Positions 1-6,710 of a DNA stretch of 11,644 bases are shown one piece after another. This DNA comes from an uncultured Collinsella sp. (lineage in GTDB: Bacteria; Actinomycetota; Coriobacteriia; Coriobacteriales; Coriobacteriaceae): positions 1-11,644 of the forward strand of contig CAAETD010000080.1 in assembly GCA_900758885.1 (NCBI GenBank), written 5' to 3'. The notes below the pieces were generated by a model. That model was not told where the DNA came from and did no database searches. It was given only the letters and a program-made list of their open reading frames with translations. The number at the start of each line of letters is the position of its first letter. Positions within the stretch are counted from its first letter, which is position 1. Position numbers and translations under genes: made by a program.

Positions 1-38
1 AGCGGGCCGCGCCGGTGAGTTTCCGGTGCGGCCCGCTT
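1..38 (-). terminator. Hairpin terminator of the dehydrogenase gene
   Basis: Bases 1-15 and 23-37 form a GC-rich stem of 15 positions with one non-Watson-Crick pair and a 7-nt loop, 42 bases downstream of the minus-strand stop codon at 80. The place where the U-tract would lie on the minus strand is outside the window. Rho-independent termination is therefore inferred from stem strength and position. No T-run follows on the plus strand. Confidence 0.6.
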
Positions 39-79
39 AGTATCGCGCATAGATTCGCAAGGTTGCGGCAGCCAGCGGC

Positions 80-1057
80 TTACTTGGCGTCGTAGGCCTC
101 GGCATCCCACCAGTCGAGTTGGGCGATGTTGTCGCGAATGTGCTGGCAGCTCTTGTGGAAGCCCTCGAGCTCGTGCTCGGAAAGGTCGAGTGTGTAGACC
201 TCCTCGACGCCCTCGGCACCGATCACGCACGGCAGGGAGGTAAAGATACCCTCCTCGCCATACTGGCCGGTCATAAGCGTAGAGGCCGAAAGCACGGCGT
301 GCTCGTTGTGCAGCACGGCGGCGCAGACGCGCGCGGCGGAGTTGGCAACGGCGTACTCGGTGCACTGCTTGCCCTGGTAGGTCACATAGCCGCCCTTGCG
401 TGCAAGCTCCTCGGCCTCCATGTGGTCGAAGGCGTACTTGTCGGGGTTCTCGGCCTGAAGCTCGTTGAGGTTTTTGCCAGCGATGGTTGCGGCCTTAAAG
501 GCAGCAAGCTGGCTAAAGCCGTGCTCGCCGATCATGTAGGCGTCGATGGACTTGGGGCTCACGCCGACCTTCTTGGAGATCTCGGTGCGCAAGCGGGCGG
601 AGTCCAGACCGCAGCCCGAGCCGATGATCTTCTTGGGATCGTAGCCGGTCAGGTGCCACAGCTCGGTGCACACGACGTCGCAGGGGTTGGAGATGCTCAC
701 GAAGATGCCGTCAAAGCCGGCGTCGACGATGCGCTTGGCAAAGGAGCGGGCGGCGTCGGTGGTAAAGAACAGCTCGCCGTCGCGGTTGCCGGCGGCCAGC
801 GCGACCTTGCCGGCAGCGTTGACGATGACGTCGCAGCAGGCAAGCTCCTCGTAGTGGTCATAGCAGTTGACGATCTTGGTGTTGTACGGGACAAACGAAA
901 GGGAGTCGCGCAGGTCCTGGACCTCGGACGTCACTTTGGCCTCGTTGATATCGCACAGGTACAGCTCATCGGCAATGCCCTGCATGAGCAGGCTGTTGGC
1001 GACATGTGCTCCTACGTGGCCCTGGCCGACCACACCGATCTTACGCGTCTGGTACAT
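80..1057 (-). CDS. ldh: L-lactate / L-2-hydroxyacid dehydrogenase (LDH/MDH superfamily)
   Basis: Predicted cytosolic NAD-dependent enzyme of 325 aa interconverting a 2-oxoacid (pyruvate or a branched-chain analogue) and the L-2-hydroxyacid. Visible: Rossmann GxGxxG at 11-16, acidic Asp36 ending strand 2 (NAD ribose), SISNP with Asn124, LDSAR with Asp152/Arg155, and the catalytic His179 in GEHG. The length is normal. The start is the ATG at 1055-1057, preceded by AAAGGA with 7 nt spacing; a longer open frame to 1150 lacks such a site and would begin before the Rossmann strand. The specificity loop (about 81-100) lacks the KPGETR motif of classical LDHs and looks more like L-2-hydroxyisocaproate dehydrogenase (GN-K-L, then R-ELFFTT). 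Physiological substrate is therefore uncertain; fermentative lactate formation is the default guess. Divergent from metA and apparently monocistronic. Confidence 0.9.
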   Translation of the reverse strand: MYQTRKIGVVGQGHVGAHVANSLLMQGIADELYLCDINEAKVTSEVQDLRDSLSFVPYNTKIVNCYDHYEELACCDVIVNAAGKVALAAGNRDGELFFTTDAARSFAKRIVDAGFDGIFVSISNPCDVVCTELWHLTGYDPKKIIGSGCGLDSARLRTEISKKVGVSPKSIDAYMIGEHGFSQLAAFKAATIAGKNLNELQAENPDKYAFDHMEAEELARKGGYVTYQGKQCTEYAVANSAARVCAAVLHNEHAVLSASTLMTGQYGEEGIFTSLPCVIGAEGVEEVYTLDLSEHELEGFHKSCQHIRDNIAQLDWWDAEAYDAK

Positions 1058-1094
1058 ATACGTATCCTTTCGGCCGAGTTTTTCGCGTCGAACC

Positions 1095-1100
1095 ATTGTA
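1095..1100 (-). promoter_or_regulatory. Possible -10 box of ldh
   Basis: TACAAT on the minus strand (5 of 6 to TATAAT), which would give a leader of roughly 30 nt ahead of the AAAGGA ribosome site. No convincing -35 hexamer is found 16-18 nt upstream, so this is a weak call. Confidence 0.25.
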
Positions 1101-1133
1101 GCGTCCTGCTGCCACTTTGCTAGGCTAAAGCGC

Positions 1134-1164
1134 CGTAGATTTTTGGACATGCCTTAATCTCTAC
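1134..1164 (+). repeat. Degenerate GGGACA-type hairpin element (copy 3)
   Basis: This stretch in the ldh-metA divergent spacer matches the minus strand of the intact element at 3154-3192: GTAGATTTTT, then GGACATGCC, then a decayed AATCTCTAC arm. It has lost one loop G and several bases on the right, so the stem is imperfect. It looks like a decayed copy of the same dispersed element. Confidence 0.5.
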
Positions 1165-1191
1165 TTTTGGAGTGATTTGGGCTGCTGACGG

Positions 1192-1206
1192 CATCGCTGG
1201 GCGATG
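1192..1206. other. Short hairpin in the metA upstream region
   Basis: CATCGC-TGG-GCGATG is a perfect 6-bp stem with a 3-nt loop, 62 bases before the metA start. No T-run follows. A separate perfect 10-bp palindrome, AGTTGCAACT, lies at 1240-1249 just before the metA ribosome site and could be an operator half-site pair. Neither has an assigned regulator. Confidence 0.25.
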
Positions 1207-1267
1207 TGCTCGCGCGGATGGAGCCGGTCGTTGTACCATAGTTGCAACTGACTCGTAAGGAGCATTC

Positions 1268-2194
1268 ATGCCCATTCGCATTCCCGACGCCCTCCCTGCC
1301 GCCGCGCAGCTCGAGAGCGAGAACATCTTTGTCATGACCGAGTACCGCGCGCTGCACCAGGACATCCGTCCGCTGCGCGTGCTCATCCTCAACCTCATGC
1401 CCACCAAGATCGCCACCGAGACGCAGATTATGCGCAAGCTCTCTAACACGCCGCTACAGGTGGAGGTGGACCTGCTGCGCACCAAGACGCACGAGGCCAC
1501 GCACGTGAGCGCCGGCCACCTGGAGACGTTCTACCGCACGTTCGACGACATCCGCGACATCCACTACGACGGCCTGATCATCACGGGCGCCCCGGTGGAG
1601 CAGATGCCGTTCGAGGAGGTCGACTACTGGCCCGAGCTCTGCCAGATCATGGATTGGTCCACCACGCACGTGCACTCTACGCTGCACATTTGCTGGGGCG
1701 CACAGGCAGGTCTGTACCATCATTACGGTATCCAGAAGTACGACCTGCCGACAAAGGCGAGCGGCGTATTTGAGCATTATCTGGTGAAGCCGCAAAGCCC
1801 GCTGGTCCGCGGCTTTGACGACCGTTTCTATGCCGTGCATTCGCGCAACACCGATGTGCGCCGCGAGGATGTGGAGGCCGAGCCGCAGCTTGAGGTCGTG
1901 GCCGTGTCCGACGAGGTGGGCCTGTACATCGTCAAGTCGACCGACAGCCGTCGCTTCTTTGTATTTGGCCATCCCGAGTACGATACCGACACGCTGCGCT
2001 TGGAGTACGAGCGCGATGTGAAGCGCGGACTCAACCCGGAGGTGCCGGCGCATTACTTCCCGAATGACGACCCCACGGCCGAGCCGCGCAACGTCTGGCG
2101 CAGCCAGGCTCAGTTGCTCTACACCAACTGGCTCAACTACTACGTCTACCAGACCACGCCCTACGACCTGGCCCGCGCCGGCGAGGAGCACTAG
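1268..2194 (+). CDS. metA: Homoserine O-acetyltransferase (MetA/MetAA family)
   Basis: 308-aa cytosolic enzyme activating homoserine by O-acylation, the first committed step of methionine synthesis. Nearly full-length resemblance to MetA: MPIRIPD N-terminus, ILNLMPTKI at about 40-48, nucleophile Cys142 in HICWGAQAG, catalytic His235 and Glu237 in FGHPEYD, and the WLNYYVYQ-TPYDL C-terminus. The specificity position 111 is Glu (TGAPVE). From published work on this family, Glu111 goes with acetyl-CoA and Gly with succinyl-CoA, so O-acetylhomoserine is the predicted product even though automatic labels often say succinyltransferase. The ATG at 1268 follows AAGGAG (1257-1262) by 5 nt. No SAM riboswitch or T-box fits the short leader. 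Converges on the cyclo-ligase gene with a 34-nt gap and no obvious terminator between them. Confidence 0.95.
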   Translation: MPIRIPDALPAAAQLESENIFVMTEYRALHQDIRPLRVLILNLMPTKIATETQIMRKLSNTPLQVEVDLLRTKTHEATHVSAGHLETFYRTFDDIRDIHYDGLIITGAPVEQMPFEEVDYWPELCQIMDWSTTHVHSTLHICWGAQAGLYHHYGIQKYDLPTKASGVFEHYLVKPQSPLVRGFDDRFYAVHSRNTDVRREDVEAEPQLEVVAVSDEVGLYIVKSTDSRRFFVFGHPEYDTDTLRLEYERDVKRGLNPEVPAHYFPNDDPTAEPRNVWRSQAQLLYTNWLNYYVYQTTPYDLARAGEEH

Positions 2195-2228
2195 GCTGCG
2201 ACTGTGGCCGTGGCTGATGTGACGGCGG

Positions 2229-2825
2229 TTAGGCGCTGACGATGTGGGGCAGCGGCAGGTCGTGGGCGTCGGTGGGAACGTGGCCGACGCGCTGTTCGTC
2301 AAAGGCGATGCCGATGATCTGACATGTGGCCGAAAGCGTGGGTAGGTAGCGGTCGTAGCAACCGCCGCCGTAGCCCAGGCGCGCGCCGGTTTGGTCGAAG
2401 GCCACGAGCGGCACGATAATCATGTCGAGAACATCGGCAGGCACGATAGGGAAGCGATCGCTGTCGATGTCCATGGCCGTGAAGGCCCGCGTGGGGTGGG
2501 CGATAAACGGAGCCGCGGACGCATCGTCGACAGCAACTGCCCGCATGCATATGCGCTGGCCACAAGCTGTGGCTTCGGCTGCCGAGAGCATGCACGGATA
2601 GGCCACGCGCCAGTCGCGTTTGGCGGCCGCCGCGGCAAACGCGGCAGGATTGACTTCGGAACCCATCGCGGCATAGACGGCAACGGTGTGCGGTGCCGCG
2701 GGATCCGAGCGACCCAGTCGCTCAACAAGCCGCGCACAGATAACGGCAGACTTCGCCGCCCGCACATCCAAATCAATCGCATCGCGCCGGGCAATCACCG
2801 CTCGCCGCAATTTAGCCTTGTCCAT
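2229..2825 (-). CDS. 5-formyltetrahydrofolate cyclo-ligase
   Basis: 198-aa cytosolic enzyme converting 5-formyl-THF plus ATP to 5,10-methenyl-THF, returning stored folate to the one-carbon pool. Visible: N-terminal basic helix MDKAKLRRAVIARRD (ATP site of the family), GSEVNP with Glu57, IIVPLVAFD at 136-144, and the signature G-Y-GGG-C-YDRY at 151-160. The usual first Tyr of GGGYYDR is Cys156 here. Length is typical. I chose the ATG at 2823-2825 because AGAGGAGG sits 5 nt upstream; an in-frame ATG at 2850-2852 would place that site inside the gene. The mRNA leader contains the hairpin element at 2842-2880 immediately before the ribosome site, which could influence initiation. Convergent with metA. 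Confidence 0.93.
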   Translation of the reverse strand: MDKAKLRRAVIARRDAIDLDVRAAKSAVICARLVERLGRSDPAAPHTVAVYAAMGSEVNPAAFAAAAAKRDWRVAYPCMLSAAEATACGQRICMRAVAVDDASAAPFIAHPTRAFTAMDIDSDRFPIVPADVLDMIIVPLVAFDQTGARLGYGGGCYDRYLPTLSATCQIIGIAFDEQRVGHVPTDAHDLPLPHIVSA

Positions 2826-2841
2826 CCCAACCTCCTCTAGC

Positions 2842-2880
2842 AAACCTACCAAAAAGGGACAGGTTTATTTTGGCAGGTTT
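2842..2880 (+). repeat. GGGACA-loop hairpin element, copy 1 (13-13-13)
   Basis: Arms 2842-2854 (AAACCTACCAAAA) and 2868-2880 (TTTTGGCAGGTTT) pair at 12 of 13 positions around a 13-nt loop starting AGGGACAGG. It sits upstream of the cyclo-ligase ribosome site, inside its likely leader. Stem length, loop length and the GGGACA position match the element at 3154-3192, which is in the opposite orientation. Resembles REP-type hairpins mobilised by Y1/RAYT transposases; no such gene is in the window. Confidence 0.75.
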
Positions 2881-2893
2881 TATCTGGGTAAAC

Positions 2894-2932
2894 AGTAAAA
2901 ACAACCACGAAGGGGATACATGCACCTTCGTG
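2894..2932 (-). terminator. Candidate minus-strand hairpin terminator
   Basis: CACGAAGG (2906-2913) and CCTTCGTG (2925-2932) form a perfect 8-bp stem with an 11-nt loop. On the minus strand the stem is followed by GTTGTTTTTAC, an interrupted T-run. It could be a second stop for M16C transcription or insulate the cyclo-ligase gene. The long loop and interrupted run make this uncertain. Confidence 0.35.
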
Positions 2933-2964
2933 ATGGTCTGTGCTGTGATGGGTGTCTGCGGCGG

Positions 2965-3027
2965 TTTGTCTCGATCTGTAACAGTAACTCGGCAAAATTG
3001 GACTTAGATGTTGCAGATTGAGACAAA
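2965..3027. repeat. Palindromic GTCTC/TGTAACA element, copy 1
   Basis: The left arm starting TTTGTCTCGATCTGTAACA at 2965 is mirrored by the reverse complement of 3001-3027 (TTTGTCTCAATCTGCAACA), around a centre GGCAAAATTG. The outer 19 bases match except at two positions. A second copy with the same arms lies 21 bases downstream. Confidence 0.75.
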
Positions 3028-3048
3028 GGGCCGGCGTCATCCGAAAAC

Positions 3049-3108
3049 GTCTCGATTTGTAACATCTGGAGCCGATATTGCCGCCTAGATGTTACAGATT
3101 TAGACAAA
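3049..3108. repeat. Palindromic GTCTC/TGTAACA element, copy 2
   Basis: The left arm GTCTCGATTTGTAACATCT at 3049-3067 is mirrored by the reverse complement of 3084-3108 (TTTGTCTAAATCTGTAACA, continuing TCTAGG). Together with copy 1 there are four half-sites with consensus close to TTTGTCTCGATCTGTAACA, arranged as two tandem inverted pairs, as in composite REP/BIME structures. Confidence 0.75.
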
Positions 3109-3153
3109 CTGGTGGGACGGGCTGAGCTGCCCCGCCCAAGCAGCGGCAAAAGA

Positions 3154-3192
3154 AAAGGTAGATTTTCAGGCATGTCCCAAAAATCTACCTTT
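3154..3192 (-). terminator. GGGACA-loop hairpin element, copy 2, probable M16C terminator
   Basis: Arms 3154-3166 and 3180-3192 form a perfect 13-bp stem (AAAGGTAGATTTT on the minus strand) with a 13-nt loop beginning TGGGACATG. It begins 5 bases after the M16C stop codon and the minus strand continues TCTTTTGCC, so it probably ends that transcript. Its layout is the same as the element at 2842-2880, so it looks like a dispersed element that doubles as a terminator. Confidence 0.7.
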
Positions 3193-3197
3193 GTGCC

Positions 3198-6100
3198 TTA
3201 GCCCATCAGGTCGACTACGTTAAAGCCGGCGTTGCTCTTGGCGATGACGTCTCGGCCGCCAAAGACGCAGGTGGGCGACTCGGCTGCGATGCGCGTCACA
3301 TCGGCGCCGAGCGAGCGCAGCTCACCGGGTGTGGCCGCAAGCATCTGGGCGCGGCGCTCCTCGCGGGCGTGCGGATCGAGTCCAGCCAGGTAGGTCGTGT
3401 TGCGGCGTTTGGTGAGCGCGTACGGCTTCACGGGCGCGTCCATGCCGCTCACGCAGCTCACGATAAAGCCCTCAAAGGCGGCCTCGTCGGGCTCAAAGCT
3501 GCCAAGCCATGCGCCCGCGCGTTCCATGCGCTCAATCGAAGGATCGACCGCCGGGTCGCGGTAGGTGTAGAACGCCGTCTGGCGCTCGCCGGCAGCGCGG
3601 AATCCGCAGCCGTACGCACCGCCCTTCACGCGGATCTCGTTCCACAGGTAGTCGTAGGAGAGCGCGTTGGCAGCCACGGCCCAAGCGCCCGTCACGTCGA
3701 TGCCCAGGCGACGCGGGTCGCACGCGCGCGCCGCAAAGCAGATGTCGCTGGGGATGACAAAAGCCTCGTGACGGTCGCGCGGCGCCGGTACCACGAGCGC
3801 GTCGCGGCCGGCATCGGCGCCGTCGCCAGCGTCCAGCCCCAGGTCGCCCGCGGCATCCCAGTACGCGTTAAAGTCCTCGTCGCTGCCGGTAAAGCTCGCC
3901 ATGCAGCCATCGGCCACAAAGATGCGGTCTGCCAGCGCGGCAAGCTTGGCGCGCAGGTCGTCCAGTCGCTCGTCAAAGTGCTCGAGCAGATTGCGCAGGA
4001 ACAGGTAGAAGTCCACGCCCGAAAGCTGCTCGCGCACCACGGCCGAAGGCGAGCTGTAACTCATCGCGCGACCGAGCGCCGCCGAGTGACCGTTGTTGAT
4101 AAAGCCCTGCTCAAGTCCAATGCGAATCTGCGTGAGCACGTCGCGAACGCGGTCGGCGTCGGCATCGAGCAACAGCGTGCTCGACCACACCTCGCGCGGC
4201 AGGCTCGCCAGTGCGTCAATCTTTTCGGACAGGGCGCCGGCGCTCACCAGCAGGTAGGGGCGCACGCCGTCCACTTCGGGCTGCGTCATGACCTCGGTCG
4301 TAAAGCTCAAAAAGCCCAGCTTGCCGGCGAGCAAGTTGTCGAGCTCCTCGGCCGAGTGCTCGCGCGTGGGCAGCTGCTTGAGCAGACGGCAGAGCAGCGT
4401 CACGTAGGGCAGGTCCTCAAATGCGATGCAGCTCAGGTCGAAGTACTGCATGGCGTAGGCCAGGCGGTTGGTGGGGATGCCGTGGCGCAGACAGGGGATG
4501 GGCGCGGTCGTGTCCACAACGAGCGGCGGCTCGGGGCGCGCCTCGCCAATGTCGGACACGCGCAGGCGCGGCAGCGTGGCCTTGTCCTCGGGCGTGTCCT
4601 CGGCCTCCTGCGCGGCACGCAGTACGGCCGTGCGCTCGACCACGTCGGCCAGCTCGGCATCGGTCATGGCATCGCGCTTGGCAGCCAGCTCGGCAGCTTC
4701 GGCGCCCTCTGCGCCCTCGGCGGCGTCCACCGGCACCAGCTCGACCAGAGCCATGTGGTCGTTCTCCAGCACGAGCTCGCGCAACAGGTCCTCAAAGTAG
4801 CTGCCGTCCAGCTCGCCACGAAGCTCCTCGTACACCGGGCCGTACTTGAGCGCCAGCGTCGCAGCGTCGTCATCGTAGAGCCACGTGCTCAGCGCGTCGC
4901 ACGCAATGGCCACGCCGTCGGCGATACCGTAGTCGCGCTGGCGCAGGTCGTATTCGTTGCTGCTGATGATGGCTTCCAGGCGCTCGCGCGGAACGCCATG
5001 TTCGCATAAGTCGCGGCAGGCGTCCTGGAACACGCGGCGCAGCTCGCGCGCCACGCCGGGCTGCGCGTTTTGCAGCATGATGAGCTCGTAGGGCTGCAGG
5101 CTCTCGGCCGCCGTGTAGCTCACCACGTTGCCGCCCAGGTCGGCGGACAGAATGGCCTTCTTAACCGGCGCTTCGTTGGAGCCCAGCAGTGCTTCAAACA
5201 GGATATCCGCCGCGATCGTGCGTTTGCGGTCGAGCGCGTTGCCCAGCACCAGGCCCAGGCCCACCAGGGCGTTCTCGGGTGTGGTGGCCATCTCGACGCG
5301 CTTGTACTCGCAGGTCACGGGCGCCTGCACGCCCAGCGGATTGGGCGCCATCGTGGACGGGTCCTCGCCGGCGGCGACGGCAGCGTCCATGCGGCGGCTC
5401 GCGGCACTCGGCTGCGACAGATAGCGCTCGTCCAAAAAGGCCAGGGCGCGGTCCACGTCCAGGTCGCCGTAGAGCGTTATATAAGAGTTGGAAGGATTGT
5501 AGTGGCGCGCGTGCGTGTCCAGGAACTGCTCGTAGGTGAGCGCGGGAATCGCGCGCGGGTCGCCACCGCTCTCGTGTGCATAGGCGGTGTCGGGGTAGAG
5601 CGCGGCGTTGACGGCGTCGTCCAGCACACTCATGGGGTCGGACAGCGCACCCTTCATCTCGTTGAACACCACGCCGTTATAGCGCAGCGTGCCCTCGCGC
5701 AGGCTCGCGGAGCCGCCGTCGCCCTCGCCCTCGACGCTCTCCGGCAGGTCCAGCTCGTAGTGCCAGCCCTCCTGCTCAAAAATGGTGGGCTTGGTATAGA
5801 TGGCCGGGTTGAACACTGCGTCCAGGTACACGTCCATCAGGTTGTACAGATCCTGCTCGTTGGTGGTGGCAACGGGGTAGATGGTCTTGTCGGGGTAGGT
5901 CATGGCGTTGAGAAACGTCTGCATGGAGCTCTTGATCAGGTCGACAAACGGCTCCTTGACGGGGAACTTAGCCGATCCGCACAGCACCGAGTGCTCAAGA
6001 ATATGGAACACGCCGGTGGAATCGGCCGGCGGCGTCTTAAAGCCAATGGCAAAGGCCTTGTTTTCGTCGTCGCACGCCAGGTACAGCAGGCGAGCGCCCG

Positions 6101-6242
6101 AGGCGGTGTGGCGCAGCACGTAAGCGTCCGAGTCGAGCTCGGGCACGGTCTCACAGCGCTCGACGGCAAAGCCGTGGCAGGTGGTGCCGGGTACCAGCAG
6201 CGCGGCGGCAGCGGCGCGCGGGTCGGTTGAGGTGGTGGGCAT
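3198..6242 (-). CDS. M16C family zinc metallopeptidase (presequence protease / PITRM1-like)
   Basis: 1014-aa inverzincin that should degrade short unstructured peptides in a closed clamshell chamber. No signal peptide is seen, so it is probably cytosolic. The inverted zinc motif HILEH gives His80, Glu83 (catalytic base) and His84; the third ligand is Glu195 in VFNEMKG. The C-terminal half carries RVKGGAYG (Arg871, Tyr877), the substrate-contact motif of the inactive M16 half. FHILEHSVLCGS and the single-chain size close to 1000 aa fit subfamily C rather than two-subunit M16B. The ATG at 6240-6242 follows AAAGGAG by 7 nt; the frame stays open further upstream, but that part translates repeats. 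An Ala/Glu-rich stretch near 525-545 is probably a linker. Apparently monocistronic. Confidence 0.93.
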   Translation of the reverse strand: MPTTSTDPRAAAAALLVPGTTCHGFAVERCETVPELDSDAYVLRHTASGARLLYLACDDENKAFAIGFKTPPADSTGVFHILEHSVLCGSAKFPVKEPFVDLIKSSMQTFLNAMTYPDKTIYPVATTNEQDLYNLMDVYLDAVFNPAIYTKPTIFEQEGWHYELDLPESVEGEGDGGSASLREGTLRYNGVVFNEMKGALSDPMSVLDDAVNAALYPDTAYAHESGGDPRAIPALTYEQFLDTHARHYNPSNSYITLYGDLDVDRALAFLDERYLSQPSAASRRMDAAVAAGEDPSTMAPNPLGVQAPVTCEYKRVEMATTPENALVGLGLVLGNALDRKRTIAADILFEALLGSNEAPVKKAILSADLGGNVVSYTAAESLQPYELIMLQNAQPGVARELRRVFQDACRDLCEHGVPRERLEAIISSNEYDLRQRDYGIADGVAIACDALSTWLYDDDAATLALKYGPVYEELRGELDGSYFEDLLRELVLENDHMALVELVPVDAAEGAEGAEAAELAAKRDAMTDAELADVVERTAVLRAAQEAEDTPEDKATLPRLRVSDIGEARPEPPLVVDTTAPIPCLRHGIPTNRLAYAMQYFDLSCIAFEDLPYVTLLCRLLKQLPTREHSAEELDNLLAGKLGFLSFTTEVMTQPEVDGVRPYLLVSAGALSEKIDALASLPREVWSSTLLLDADADRVRDVLTQIRIGLEQGFINNGHSAALGRAMSYSSPSAVVREQLSGVDFYLFLRNLLEHFDERLDDLRAKLAALADRIFVADGCMASFTGSDEDFNAYWDAAGDLGLDAGDGADAGRDALVVPAPRDRHEAFVIPSDICFAARACDPRRLGIDVTGAWAVAANALSYDYLWNEIRVKGGAYGCGFRAAGERQTAFYTYRDPAVDPSIERMERAGAWLGSFEPDEAAFEGFIVSCVSGMDAPVKPYALTKRRNTTYLAGLDPHAREERRAQMLAATPGELRSLGADVTRIAAESPTCVFGGRDVIAKSNAGFNVVDLMG

Positions 6243-6294
6243 ATGCAGTCTCCTTTGACGCCCCAGCGGGGGCGAATCGAGTCGAATCCTCGAG

Positions 6295-6300
6295 AGTATA
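6295..6300 (-). promoter_or_regulatory. Possible -10 box of the M16C gene
   Basis: TATACT on the minus strand (5 of 6 to consensus) about 50 nt before the start codon, with no good -35 hexamer. The leader between it and the gene holds a small hairpin (CGCCCC at 6259 pairing with GGGGCG to 6274) just ahead of the AAAGGAG ribosome site. Confidence 0.3.
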
Positions 6301-6378
6301 CCCATATGGGGCCGCGGTTCTGCAGCGAACTGAAGGCGATACCGGCGGATTGGGTAAAGGCCCCGCGTGACCGCCGCG

Positions 6379-6556
6379 CGAGCGTGGAAATTTGGACACT
6401 CGCCAAACGAGAGTGGATATTCGGACGGACGAGCGAGGATTTCCGGACACCTATCGAACGAGAGTGGATATTTGGACGGAATCTGCCGCAAAAGCCCCAA
6501 AAACCGTCCAAATATCCACTCTCGATATCCGACCGTCCGAAAATCCTCACTCGTCC
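6379..6556. repeat. 53-bp inverted repeat with an extra direct copy
   Basis: Arms 6427-6479 and 6504-6556 are 53 bases each. Their inner 21 bases (6459-6479 against 6504-6524) are perfectly complementary around a 24-nt loop; the outer parts share GACGAG-GAGGATTT-CGGAC with few changes. A third, direct copy at about 6379-6428 ends in the same GAGTGGATATT-GGACGG block. No T-run follows on either strand, so it is not a simple terminator. It looks like a composite palindromic intergenic element. Confidence 0.8.
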
Positions 6557-6656
6557 ATCACCCGCGTATCTCTCGTCTCTCATTCGTCTCTAATATGAGA
6601 GATGACAGGAAGATGAGAGAAAAATATGAGAGATAACTGAGCAGCAAAGAGACAGG

Positions 6657-6685
6657 CAATCATGGTATTGTCTCAATACCGATTG
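6657..6685. promoter_or_regulatory. Operator-like palindrome
   Basis: GGTATTG (6664-6670), TCT, CAATACC (6674-6680) is a perfect 7-bp inverted repeat. It is extended by CAATC (6657-6661) and GATTG (6681-6685) after a 2-nt bulge on one side. It overlaps the -35 region of the promoter candidate at 6683-6710, where a repressor would block initiation. Confidence 0.45.
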
Positions 6686-6710
6686 TTCTACCAGCAAAAA
6701 TATGTATAAA
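6683..6710 (+). promoter_or_regulatory. Promoter candidate for the AlbA_2 gene
   Basis: TTGTTC (6683-6688), a 16-nt spacer and TATAAA (6705-6710) lie in A/T-rich sequence. Transcription would start near 6717 and leave a leader of about 147 nt that includes seven of the AGAGATA-type motifs and their foldback. Reasonable but not strong. Confidence 0.4.

Larger units (their letters stand above)
2826..3197. other. Repeat-filled spacer between cyclo-ligase and M16C genes
   Basis: This 372-base spacer holds no credible gene; the short open frames across it lack ribosome sites and family resemblance. It is packed with hairpins: two GGGACA-type elements near its ends in opposite orientation, an 8-bp-stem hairpin at 2906-2932, and two palindromic GTCTC elements (2965-3027, 3049-3108). 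A GC-rich imperfect hairpin lies around 3114-3136. Base composition is lower in GC than in the flanking genes. Confidence 0.7.

Noticed and set aside
119..1123. Long plus-strand open frame opposite ldh
   Set aside because: Its protein is Val/Leu/Gly/Ala/Asp/His-rich with no family pattern and lies wholly antisense to a dehydrogenase with all catalytic residues. It is a mirror effect of GC-rich third positions.
1210..1267. SAM riboswitch or T-box ahead of metA
   Set aside because: The leader is too short and lacks the conserved helices, T-box sequence or terminator.
1454..2302. Minus-strand frame opposite metA running into the cyclo-ligase end
   Set aside because: No family resemblance and no ribosome site; metA on the other strand matches its family end to end.
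3369..6230. Long plus-strand frames (3369-5009, 5070-6230) opposite the M16C gene
   Set aside because: Composition rich in Val, Gln, His, Arg and Ala without motifs, and antisense to an M16C peptidase with its full zinc site. Same codon-bias artefact.
6243..6500. N-terminal extension of the M16C protein by 86 residues
   Set aside because: The extension only translates the palindromic repeats (YPLSF twice) and would skip the AAAGGAG site ahead of ATG 6242.
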